Virus record (IMG/VR): IMGVR_UViG_3300025418_001337
Coordinates: 1-22,906 of that record
Strand: one strand, 5' to 3'
Source of the DNA: a virus
Length of the DNA: 22,906 bases
The notes beneath the pieces are model-generated. The model was not told the DNA's origin. It saw only the letters and a list, made by a program, of their open reading frames with translations, and searched no databases. The translations under genes and the position numbers were made by a program. Shown here piece by piece: positions 1 through 8,600 of the stretch (positions are counted from its first letter, which is position 1; every line of letters starts with the position of its first letter).

Positions 1-13
1 CGAGGACGACATT

Positions 14-397
14 ATGTCGGCTCTTGCCAATCCTACTGGCGATCAACTAGCTGCACTTAAAAAGATTGACGCGGACTTTAAGGTTCAGATGAAATCGTTG
101 GACATTGATTTGGAACGTATTTCTGAACAGGATCGCGATTCAGCCCGTAATATGCAAATTGCAACCCGCGATTGGATCCCCCGTGTGTTGGCGGTTGGCG
201 TCACTCTTGGGTTCTTCGGCATCATTGCATACATCCTGCACTTTGGCCTTCCAGCCACGGGTGGCGAGGCCCTTTTGATGCTGATCGGTACGCTCGGGAC
301 TGCTTGGACTAGCGTTATGGGTTTTTATTTTGGCTCTTCCGCTGGCTCCAAACAAAAGACCGATGCTCTTACCGCTTCTTTGGGGAATAAGCAGTGA
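14..397 (+). CDS. Holin-like two-helix membrane protein
   Basis: This 127-aa protein has a charged N-terminal half (residues 1-54, likely a cytoplasmic amphipathic helix) and two hydrophobic segments at about 55-77 and 84-107. The second segment ends in FYFGSSAGSKQK, a form common in small phage membrane proteins of lysis cassettes. It has no signal peptide. The gene sits directly before the endolysin and its TGA overlaps the endolysin GTG start. That position suggests it permeabilises the inner membrane at lysis. The start is supported by GAGGA seven bases before the ATG; the frame is open to the left edge, so a longer N-terminus cannot be excluded. The holin role is inferred from position and topology and not from a diagnostic motif. 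It could instead be another small phage membrane protein. Confidence 0.7.
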   Translation: MSALANPTGDQLAALKKIDADFKVQMKSLDIDLERISEQDRDSARNMQIATRDWIPRVLAVGVTLGFFGIIAYILHFGLPATGGEALLMLIGTLGTAWTSVMGFYFGSSAGSKQKTDALTASLGNKQ

Positions 398-903
398 ACA
401 CCAATTTCTCCCAATGCTTTGCCCTCGTCCTTAAAAACGAAGGTGGATACGTTGATAACCCTTCCGACCCCGGCGGGGCTACCAACCTTGGCTGCACTAA
501 GGCAACTTGGGAGGCTTGGGTTGGCCATCCGGTGACTAAGGACGACATCAAGGCGTTAACGCCCAATGACGTCATGCCCCTGTACAAAGCCAAATATTGG
601 GATACGGTTAAGGGCGACGATCTGCCGGAAGGCGTAGACTATGCCGTCTTCGATTTTGCCATTAACTCGGGTCCGTCCCGCGCAGCAAAAACCCTGCAGT
701 CGGTACTCAATACCAATCCAGACGGCCAAATCGGACCCACCACGTTACGCGCTCTTGAAACGGCAAACGCTCGTGAAGTTGCTACAGCGGTATGCGAAGC
801 CCGACTAGCCTTCTTACAATCTCTGTCAACTTATGGTACTTTTGGCAAAGGCTGGTCCCGTCGGGTGTCAGAAGTCGAGCAAACCGCATTTAACATGGTG
901 TAG
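394..903 (+). CDS. Endolysin: N-acetylmuramidase (GH108) with C-terminal peptidoglycan-binding domain
   Basis: This 169-aa protein cleaves peptidoglycan glycan strands at lysis. The N-terminal motif KNEGGYVDNPSDPGGATNLG (residues 14-33) is the signature of glycoside hydrolase family 108, and Glu16 is the expected catalytic acid. The second half, from about residue 90 (FDFAINSGPSRAAKTLQ, then DGQIGPTTLRAL), matches the PG_binding_3 domain that normally follows GH108. The length is typical of the family. No signal peptide is visible, so export should depend on the holin-like protein just upstream. The start is GTG in a GTGA overlap with that gene. This assignment is strong. Confidence 0.93.
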   Translation: MNTNFSQCFALVLKNEGGYVDNPSDPGGATNLGCTKATWEAWVGHPVTKDDIKALTPNDVMPLYKAKYWDTVKGDDLPEGVDYAVFDFAINSGPSRAAKTLQSVLNTNPDGQIGPTTLRALETANAREVATAVCEARLAFLQSLSTYGTFGKGWSRRVSEVEQTAFNMV

Positions 904-905
904 AC

Positions 906-1613
906 ATGGATTATAACACCTACGTCCAGCAGATAGCGACAATGGCGGTGGTTCCGACAACGGATTCCAACTTCCAGATCATTTTGCCCCAAATGATTTC
1001 CTATGCCGAACTGCGGATGCAGCGTGACCTTGACTTCTTGTCAACCCAAATCAGCAATTCATCTTATTCTTTTACGCAAGGCAATGGGACTTTAACAATT
1101 CCGACTTCTCAATTCGTCGTTATAGAAACATTTGAAGTAATTGACAATTCAGGAAACTCTTCTGCTCTTTTGCCCGTTGGAAAAGAATTTATTCAAAATG
1201 TATATGGCACAGGTTCAACGCAAGGGCTTCCGCAATATTTCGCAGTTTATGGTGGCGACTCTGCGACAACTGGTTTGACTAGTCAAAATATGATCGTTGG
1301 TCCCATACCGGACTTGACCTATTCCGTTCGTTTGACAGGAACCGTGCGTTCTGCGCCTTTGTCGTCCATGAACACACAAACCTACATATCGGTCTATCTG
1401 CCAGATATGTTTATCATGGCTTCCATGATCTATATTTCGGCTTATCAACGCAACTTTGGTCGCTTGAACGATGATCCTGCCATGGCTCAAACGTATGAAA
1501 GTCAATATCAGGGCCTACTCAAAAGCGCCATGGTCGAAGAGAACCGCAAGAAATTTGAATCAGCTGCATGGACGCCTTATTCTCCTGCACCTTTTGCCTC
1601 GCCAACGAGGTAA
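906..1613 (+). CDS. Head-tail adaptor protein (SU10 adaptor / P22 gp4-like)
   Basis: This 235-aa protein resembles the adaptor proteins of podoviruses that form a ring under the portal. The N-terminus (MDYNTYVQQIATMAVV) and the following helix with AELRMQRDLDFL are typical of the family. A middle beta-rich part follows, then a helix with YLPDMFIMASMIYISAYQRNFG, described here in part, and the ending in AQTYESQYQGLLKSA. The gene lies two bases after the endolysin stop and three bases before the gp10-like gene, which matches the adaptor-nozzle order of P22-like tails. The ribosome-binding site is weak, so translation may be coupled to the endolysin gene. The family is assigned from overall sequence character and gene order. 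Confidence 0.78.
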   Translation: MDYNTYVQQIATMAVVPTTDSNFQIILPQMISYAELRMQRDLDFLSTQISNSSYSFTQGNGTLTIPTSQFVVIETFEVIDNSGNSSALLPVGKEFIQNVYGTGSTQGLPQYFAVYGGDSATTGLTSQNMIVGPIPDLTYSVRLTGTVRSAPLSSMNTQTYISVYLPDMFIMASMIYISAYQRNFGRLNDDPAMAQTYESQYQGLLKSAMVEENRKKFESAAWTPYSPAPFASPTR

Positions 1614-1616
1614 CCG

Positions 1617-4091
1617 ATGCCTCATAATACGATCAAGCTGAAGCCCGGCGTCGAAACAAATACAACCCCCGCGTTGAATGAAGCGGCATATTCATCGTCT
1701 CAGCTTGTTCGTTTTTTACCAGAACGCAATGGCTATGGTCTCGCACAAAAGCTTGGTGGTTGGGTGGGGTATCCTTCTTCTGCTATACCTTTGCAGGTGA
1801 ACAGTAAAGTTAGATCGTTAAAGGGCTGGGCGGATCTTAATGCTGTTAACCACCTAGGAATTGGCGCTGAGTCTTCTCTTAGCGTGTTAACGAATAGTAC
1901 TAACGTACCAATTACTCCTCAAACGACCATTACTAATTCTGGGCCAAACTTTACAACCACAAACAATTCAAACCTTATACAAGTGGTTGATTATGGTATT
2001 ATCGCATCAACATTAGATTACGTGGATTATGTAACACCTGTAACGATCGGCGGGTTATCTCTTAATGGTCCATATCCTATTTATTCTGCTACTGCCGCTG
2101 TAAGTGTTGCAACAAGCACCGCAAGTGGTACGGGGACAATTGCGACAATTACATTTCCTGCTCAATCAGTCGCGCCTCCAATTGGATCAATTATTTTAAT
2201 TAGTGGCGTCACGCCATTACAATATAATGGTTCATGGGTTGTTACGTCTTCTTCGACCACATCGGTTTCATTTGCAAGCACCGCAACAGGATCTCAAACG
2301 GTTGCTGGTACTATTCAATACGGCGCAAATTATTCAATTCAGGCTGCAAATAATGCTACATCGTCTGTTTCAAACGCTGGCGCATCTTATTACTTCACAA
2401 CAACAAGTGGCTCTTCAATTGTAACCTGTACTTTTGCTAATCACGGTTACAGCGTTGGAAGTCAATTTTACATTGGCGTGTCGACAGGTGCTACATTTAC
2501 AGGCTCAATTTCTGGCACCTTATTAACGGTCACTTCAATTTCAAGCGGGTCTATTATAGTTGGTGCGACTATTAATGGTTCTGGCGTTACTGGAGGAACA
2601 ACAATTACCGCTTTAGGAACTGGCAATGGTGGCGTTGGAACTTATACTGTCAGCACTAGTCAAACCGTATCATCAACTACAATAAATTCAAATTTAGCTG
2701 GATTAACTTTATTTGGACTTTACACTGTTTTATCGGTTACCTCGTCTAGCATCTTCACTTTTTCAGCACAAAATACAGCAGGAAGCGCCGTAAGTGCTTA
2801 TATTAATAGTGGTAATATTCAATCAACATTTTACGTTGCTCAAGGACCGCAAGCCACCAGCACGGGCTTTGGCGTAGGTGGTTTTGGCGTCGGTGGCTTT
2901 GGTGTCGGAACTACGCAGCCAAGTGTTCCCGGAACATCAATTACGGCAACTGATTGGACGCTTGATAACTTTGGTCAAGATTTAATTGCTTGCCCTGCGG
3001 GTGGTGCAATTTATTATTGGGATCCAAGCGGTCAATTACAAAATGCTCAAATCATTGGCGGTAACGGTCCTCTTGTAAACAGTGGCATCTTCGTCGCCAT
3101 GCCTCAACGCCAAGTAATTGCTTACGGCTCATCGTTTACGCTTTCGCCCGATCCGCTTCTGGTCCGCTGGTCAGACATTGGCGATTTTACGTCATGGAAT
3201 GGCACTGTTACCAACCAAGCGGGTTCTTATCGTATCCCAACGGGATCCAAGATCATGGCTGGTATCCAAGGACCACAACAGGGTCTTTTATGGACCGACC
3301 TTGATTTATGGGCGATGCAATATGTTGGAGCTCCGTTTGTCTATGGGTTCAACAAGATTGGCTCAAATTGCGGCGCTGTATCACGTCATTGTTCGGGTCA
3401 GTTAAACGGCGCTGTCTATTGGATGAGCCAAAAGCAATTCTTTATGATGGTCGGTTCGGGCGTTCAATCTATCCCATGTCCTGTTTGGGACGTTATTTTC
3501 CAAAACATCAATACGTCATATCTTTATAAAGTTGCTTGCGGCGTAAACAGTCAGTTCAACGAAATTACTTGGTACTATCCTTCTGCCTCGTCCACAGAGA
3601 ACGATAGTTATGTTAAATACAATACGGTTCTTGAACAATGGGATTTTGGAACTTTGGGTCGTACTGCTTGGATTGACCAGTCTGTTCTTGGATCTCCCAT
3701 TGGTGCTGGGTCTGACAATTATTTATATCAGCACGAAATAGGAAATAATGCTGGATACGGGGTAGCTATGCTATCATCTTTCCAGACAGGATATTTTCAG
3801 CTTAACGAAGCTGATAACTTGATCTTTATTGATCAAATCTGGCCCGACATGAAATGGGGTACATATTCTGGTAACCCTAATGCCACGGTGCAGATTACAT
3901 TCTACGTTACCAATTACCCCGGCGATACGCCCGTGCAATACGGTCCCTATACAATGACGCAGGCGACCGAATACATATCTGTCCGTATTAGGGCGCGTTT
4001 GATGGCATTTAATATATCTTCTAATGATACGGATACTTTTTGGCGGCTTGGTGCAATCAGATACCGCTATCAGATTGACGGGAGATTCTAA
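1617..4091 (+). CDS. P22 gp10-like packaged-DNA stabilisation / tail nozzle protein with inserted repeat modules
   Basis: This 824-aa protein probably plugs or extends the tail tube under the adaptor. The first 90 residues (VRSLKGWADLNAVNHLGIGAE) and the C-terminal half (DLIACPAGGAIYYWDPSG; WSDIGDFTSWNGT; GLLWTDLDLWAMQYVG) carry the repeated pattern of the P22 gp10 family. Between about residues 155 and 415 lies a Thr/Ser/Gly-rich, AT-rich stretch with small beta modules: one around 180-235 (YNGSWVVTSSSTTSVSF), one around 262-400 (ANHGYSVGSQFYIG), and a third, around 292-358 (SGTLLTVTSISSGSIIVG), lodged inside the second. A GFGVGGFGVGGFGVG repeat follows. The protein is longer than P22 gp10 because of these insertions. 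GAGG precedes the ATG at normal spacing. Confidence 0.82.
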   Translation: MPHNTIKLKPGVETNTTPALNEAAYSSSQLVRFLPERNGYGLAQKLGGWVGYPSSAIPLQVNSKVRSLKGWADLNAVNHLGIGAESSLSVLTNSTNVPITPQTTITNSGPNFTTTNNSNLIQVVDYGIIASTLDYVDYVTPVTIGGLSLNGPYPIYSATAAVSVATSTASGTGTIATITFPAQSVAPPIGSIILISGVTPLQYNGSWVVTSSSTTSVSFASTATGSQTVAGTIQYGANYSIQAANNATSSVSNAGASYYFTTTSGSSIVTCTFANHGYSVGSQFYIGVSTGATFTGSISGTLLTVTSISSGSIIVGATINGSGVTGGTTITALGTGNGGVGTYTVSTSQTVSSTTINSNLAGLTLFGLYTVLSVTSSSIFTFSAQNTAGSAVSAYINSGNIQSTFYVAQGPQATSTGFGVGGFGVGGFGVGTTQPSVPGTSITATDWTLDNFGQDLIACPAGGAIYYWDPSGQLQNAQIIGGNGPLVNSGIFVAMPQRQVIAYGSSFTLSPDPLLVRWSDIGDFTSWNGTVTNQAGSYRIPTGSKIMAGIQGPQQGLLWTDLDLWAMQYVGAPFVYGFNKIGSNCGAVSRHCSGQLNGAVYWMSQKQFFMMVGSGVQSIPCPVWDVIFQNINTSYLYKVACGVNSQFNEITWYYPSASSTENDSYVKYNTVLEQWDFGTLGRTAWIDQSVLGSPIGAGSDNYLYQHEIGNNAGYGVAMLSSFQTGYFQLNEADNLIFIDQIWPDMKWGTYSGNPNATVQITFYVTNYPGDTPVQYGPYTMTQATEYISVRIRARLMAFNISSNDTDTFWRLGAIRYRYQIDGRF

Positions 4092-4513
4092 TGGGTGCGT
4101 CACTCGACGATATTCTCACCACGCAAAAGAACGGCGTTATCGCTATCAATAACCTTTCCGGTTATTTGCAAACACTTGCCACCGAGGTAACAATCCTTGC
4201 TGGTTTTGCGGCAGGGAACAACCCAACCAACTCATGTCCTACGGTTGTAGCCACAACAACGTCAATTGTGGTTGGCAAAGGCATTATGTTTAGCATTTCC
4301 ATTCCTGCGTCGTCTGGGTCAAACCAAGTGCTTATTTACGACAGCGCGACAACGGGCGGCATTGGTTCGTCTAACCTTATTTATGCTTCACTTCCCGCCA
4401 ACGCCTCTAATTTCGTTCCATACCGCGACACCCGCATTCATTATTCCAATGGCTTAGTCGTTGTTTGCCAGACGGGTATGTCTGCCGTCGTTTCTTACAC
4501 GCCAAATATCTGA
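4091..4513 (+). CDS. Hypothetical phage structural-region protein
   Basis: This 140-aa protein has an N-terminal helix with a conserved-looking start (MGASLDDILTTQKNGVIAIN) and a Ser/Thr/Val-rich beta-strand C-terminus. It has no catalytic motif, signal peptide or membrane helix. Its ATG overlaps the stop of the gp10-like gene in TAATG, with GGGAG just upstream, so the two are translationally coupled. The DILTTQKNGVxAIN type of start is common in small proteins beside tail genes of environmental phages. A minor virion or tail-decoration role is plausible from context only. Confidence 0.7.
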   Translation: MGASLDDILTTQKNGVIAINNLSGYLQTLATEVTILAGFAAGNNPTNSCPTVVATTTSIVVGKGIMFSISIPASSGSNQVLIYDSATTGGIGSSNLIYASLPANASNFVPYRDTRIHYSNGLVVVCQTGMSAVVSYTPNI

Positions 4514-4520
4514 GGTCGTC

Positions 4521-5144
4521 ATGCCATTAGCACACGGTAAATCTCAAAAGACGATCAGTCACAACATCAGCGAGATGGTCCATGCGGGTCATCCGCAAGA
4601 TCAGGCGATCGCGGCTGCGTTAAATACGGCTCGTTATACAAAAGCGGGTGGTGGGCCTATGGATACTCGCAGCATTCCGTCAGTGGAATATGCCAAACCC
4701 GTGCACATGACGCACACGGGCCCTATTCATAGCCCGGTTGCCGGCCGCACGGACCACTTGCCAATGAATGTAAAAGCTGGATCCTATGTTATTCCGGCGG
4801 ACATTATCGGTGCCATGGGCGAAGGCAACACGATGGCCGGATTTAAAATAGCTCGTCGCATGTTCTCATCGGCGCCTTATTTTAATACCCAAAAACAGCC
4901 CTACACCGAAGCCGCGCAACCATATGCCGAGGGAAAACCGTATACAGGCCGCGCAGAAGGTGGCGAAACGTTAGTAGAAATAGTGGCGGCCGGCGGAGAA
5001 TATGTTATTAGCCCAGAAGATGTTACACGTTTAGGCGGCGGTGACATCGATCACGGTCACGACATACTTGATCATTTTGTGACTGGATATCGTAAAAAGA
5101 CCATAGATACGTTAAAAAAATTACCGGGGCCAAAGAGGGATTAA
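4521..5144 (+). CDS. Hypothetical phage protein with S-x-I-S-x-N-I-x-E helical motif
   Basis: This 207-aa protein begins with GKSQKTISHNISEMVHAGHP followed by QDQAIAAALNTAR. That short helical motif is found in many phage structural-operon proteins of unknown function. The remainder holds RTDHLPMNVKAGSYVIPADI (about 75-95) and a second similar block, AEGGETLVEIVAAGGEYVIS. These two blocks look like degenerate copies of one hydrophobic strand motif (LPMNVKAGSYVIPAD against VEIVAAGGEYVISPED). I chose the ATG at 4521, with GAGG before it. An upstream in-frame ATG would run back into the previous gene and lacks support. A structural or assembly role is inferred from position. Confidence 0.72.
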   Translation: MPLAHGKSQKTISHNISEMVHAGHPQDQAIAAALNTARYTKAGGGPMDTRSIPSVEYAKPVHMTHTGPIHSPVAGRTDHLPMNVKAGSYVIPADIIGAMGEGNTMAGFKIARRMFSSAPYFNTQKQPYTEAAQPYAEGKPYTGRAEGGETLVEIVAAGGEYVISPEDVTRLGGGDIDHGHDILDHFVTGYRKKTIDTLKKLPGPKRD

Positions 5145-5650
5145 TGACCGAAGTACGTTTAGGAACACCCGCAGACGAGACGGCGATGTTGGAATTGGCG
5201 CTTCGTGCTTGGGAAGAAAACGGAATTAAAGACGTAAATCCAGAGAAAATGCTCGGCATGATCCGCCCGGCTTTATATCTTTGGCAAGGGTTAGTGGGCA
5301 TTATTGGAAAACCCGGCGAAAAGATTGAAGGCGCGGTCCTTTTAAGACTGTCGCAAATGTGGTATTCTGATAGTTGGATGCTCGAGGAAAAGGCTATTTT
5401 TGTGGATCCCGCATTTAGGAAGAGCGAAGGCGGCCGTCGTTCGGCCACCAAATTACACGCTAGTACTTTATGCGACTTCTCAAAAAAAGTCGCTGACGAG
5501 TTGAATATACCCCTGATTATCGGGGTTCTGTCCAATCATCGGACCGAATCAAAGATCAGGCTTTATGAACGTTCTTTTGGGCCTCCTGCAGGGGCTTTTT
5601 TCTTATACAATGTCCGCACTGGGCATGAAGAGCATGTGACGGAGCATTAA
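5144..5650 (+). CDS. GNAT-like acetyltransferase-fold protein in the tail operon
   Basis: This 168-aa protein has the layout of the GNAT fold: an N-terminal VRLGTPADETAMLELALRA segment, a central pair of beta strands, VDPAFRKSEGGRRSATKL (about 86-103) in the place of the acetyl-CoA loop, and a late NHRTESKIRLYERSFGPPAG segment. The family usually transfers an acetyl group to an amine, but the pyrophosphate-loop motif (Q/R-x-x-G-x-G/A) is imperfect here, so activity is uncertain. The start overlaps the previous stop in TAATG, with AGAGGG upstream. GNAT-like proteins occur in tail operons of several podoviruses, where their job is unknown. Confidence 0.72.
   Translation: MTEVRLGTPADETAMLELALRAWEENGIKDVNPEKMLGMIRPALYLWQGLVGIIGKPGEKIEGAVLLRLSQMWYSDSWMLEEKAIFVDPAFRKSEGGRRSATKLHASTLCDFSKKVADELNIPLIIGVLSNHRTESKIRLYERSFGPPAGAFFLYNVRTGHEEHVTEH
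5580..5602 (+). terminator. Terminator-like hairpin plus T-run inside the GNAT-like gene
   Basis: GCCTC and GGGGC form a five-pair stem (one G-T wobble) around a five-base loop, followed directly by six T's at 5596-5601. The shape is that of a weak intrinsic terminator, but it lies about 50 bases inside the 3' end of a coding sequence whose downstream genes must be expressed. It could attenuate transcription or be chance. Confidence 0.25.
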
Positions 5651-5651
5651 G

Positions 5652-8600
5652 ATGGGTGGCAAGACCGGCACGACGACCCAGAGTGTACAAATCCCACCAG
5701 AAGTTCTGGCTCGGTATAACGCGGTCAATACTACTGCAGAAAAAACTGCAGCTCAACCATTCCAACAATACAGCACCGATCCAAATGCTTTTGTTGCGCC
5801 TCTTAATCAACAACAACAGGCCGGTATTAGCAACATTAATCAATACGCTAATGCGGCACAGCCTGCTTATGGCGCAGCCATGCAAGGCACTGCCAATGCT
5901 TATGGCGGATTGACGCCTGAAGGTTTTCAGCAAGGCGTCTCGGGTTATATGAACCCGTTCGTTAATCAAGCAATGGGTGCCACGGCTGCCCAGATGCAAA
6001 ACATTAACCAGCAAGAGCAACAAAAACTTCTTGGCAACGCTATTAGTCAAGGAGCATTTGGTGGCGATCGCGGGAATATTGCTCAAGCCGCACTTATGAA
6101 CCAGCAAAACCTTGCTATGGGTCAAACGCTTGGCCAAATGGCTTCGCAAGGGTATCAAAACGCTGCTCAAAATTATCTTGCCGGTATTGGTCAGCAAGGT
6201 GCCTTGGCCAACCAAATGGGCGCTTTAGGCACTGGCGCTCAAACCGCTGGACTTACAGGCGCACAGGCACAACTCGGTGCAGGTACGCTTGGCCAACAAA
6301 CGACGCAGGCAGGCAATACGGCTCTTTACAATCAGTTCCTGCAGCAGCAAGCTTATCCATTCCAAGTGGCTCAGTTTCTTGCAAACATCGCAGAAGGCAC
6401 TGGCGCTCTGTCTGGATCGACGACGACCACGCAACAGCCTATGCCATTCTTCTCCGATCGTCGCCTTAAAGAAGATATCAAACGCGTTGGCACCGCCCAT
6501 AACGGCCTTCCAATTTATACATTTAAGTATAAAGGAGACCCTGCCGAGCAAACGCATATTGGTTTCATGGCTGATGAGGTTGAGAAAAAGCACCCAGAGG
6601 CCGTTGGTCTTGCAGGTGGATACAAAACAGTCGATTACGATCGTGCCGCTCGTGCGGAAGGCGGTCTTGTTATGCCGCAGCATGAAGGCATGGGCTTTGG
6701 CCTTGGCGGCCGTGAACACCATTATGACGGTGATATGGTCGGCCAATTAACGGCCGCTCAAAAAGCCATGTATGAAAAATTAATTGAACAGGCAGGTCAG
6801 CAAGCCGGTAGGACAACAACCGGAACCCCGGGCATGTCGTCTTATGTTCCTCAGGCGCAACAACAACAACGTGAATTAAAAGTTGCTGGCGCCCCACCAG
6901 CTAACCCTCAATCCGGCTTATCGCAAGTTATGAACGTAGCGCAAGAAGCGCAAGAAGGTGCAAATTTTTTTGGCACCGATAAATATGGTAATAAAGGTTT
7001 AGGTAAAGCAGCCGCAGATAATGTTTCTGATTTTTTAAAGAAACAACAACAAGCTGCAGATCAAATGGGCCGTACTCCTGAAGGTGGTTTCCAAGCCAGC
7101 GGAGGTCTTGTTGGTTACGCCGATGGCGGCGACGTTCCATATGAAAAAGAAGAAGACAAAAAACTCGATATTCCTGAAGATGATAATAAAAAACAACATG
7201 GTCTTATGACCGCGGCAAACCCAACAGGTGCCCCATCGCAAACTGGTTTAAGCGTTGGTGACGCGCTTGGTGCCGCTAAAATGGCTGCATCTGCCGGCCC
7301 AGCTATTGGTGATTTCTTGGCGTCATTGGCAATGTTTGCAAACCGCGGAGGCGCCGTTGAGCGCGAACATCACGACGGCAGCGAAGGCAACGTAGTAGGC
7401 GGTGGAGACAAACCGGTAGATGATCCATTTGACACGTCAAATGGCGGGTTCACTAAAGCAGTTCCAGATCATTGGAAACCACTGCTTACGGCTATTTCTG
7501 GCCCAGAAAGCGGCAATCAATACGACATCGTTAACGGCGGAAAAACACATATTGATCCTCATCAGCCTCACCCCGGCCTTGTAGGTGAAGGTGGAACAAG
7601 CACAGCGTCCGGTCGTTATCAATTTACCAAAGACACTTGGAACGACACGACCGGCAATCAGCCGATGACGCCATTTAATCAAGATGCTGCCGCAATTAAA
7701 CGCGCTACTTTAGATTATAAACAACGCACCGGCCGTGATCTTGACGCTGACCTTAAAAGCAATGGCGTAACCAAAGACATGATTTCGTCTCTTGCTCCAA
7801 CATGGTCTGGCCTTGGCCCAAAACAAAAATTTGGTGGGTTATCGCTTGGTGATTTGTTCGGTGTTGGTTCAGCTCACGCGCAAGAAGCGCAGCAGCAAGG
7901 TGGCTTGGGTGATTTGATGACAACGCAAAACGTTGTCCCTCTTCTTGCCGGTCTTGGAGCTATGGCATCATCAAATAGCCCGTATCTTGGATCCGCTATT
8001 TTGCAAGGTTTAGGTGCAGGCGCCAAAACCTACGCAGGCATTCAAACGCAACAAGCTGGTCTCAAACAAACCGAAGCAGAAACGGCCGCCAAGAAAGCGG
8101 AAACCGCAAAGAACCGCGTGTTTGCCGTTGGCAATCAATTGTTTATCAACGCTCAATATCCAGACGGCACCGAAGGCAACATTATGTCTGCCTACGATTG
8201 GCTTTACGGTGATCCTAAAACGCGTCCTCGTCTTACTGCGGATCAGGAAAACCAAATTCGCGAATATGTCGCTAAAAATCCATCTGCTGGATTAAAACCA
8301 CCTGCTGCGGGATCTGACGTTATTGCGCCAACGCCGAGCGGTAAAGATACAGCAATCGTTTCTCAACCTCTCGCTCCTCTTGCTGGAACGGACGCATCAA
8401 AGAATGTGGCTGAACCTGCTCAAGTTAAAGGAGAATCTACAACTGCTCCGCAATTGGCAAAGGGTGAAACGAGCGTTACGCTTTCTCCTGATGCTTTGAA
8501 CTTGGCTAAAAATAACCTTCAACAAGCGCGTGTGGCTCAAGATCCTGCAGGGGATGTGTTTAGTGGACAATCTGCTCTTGGCCGCGCTTCCCGTGATCAA

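Noticed and set aside
2480-2700. Possible variable repeat of a diversity-generating retroelement in the gp10-like gene
   Set aside because: No reverse transcriptase or second template copy is in the window and the region is internal, not at a C-lectin-like 3' end.
5023-5535. A 170-aa minus-strand open frame
   Set aside because: It is antisense to the GNAT-like gene, with no ribosome-binding site in an otherwise rightward operon.
5556-6215. A 219-aa minus-strand open frame
   Set aside because: It lies opposite the GNAT-like gene end and the Gln-rich start of the large virion protein; its product is Leu/Arg/Ser-rich without motifs, as expected from the complement of repetitive codons.
6225-6746. 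A 173-aa minus-strand open frame
   Set aside because: It is the complement of the S74 region of the large virion protein, whose plus-strand motifs are clear. No start signal or family was found.
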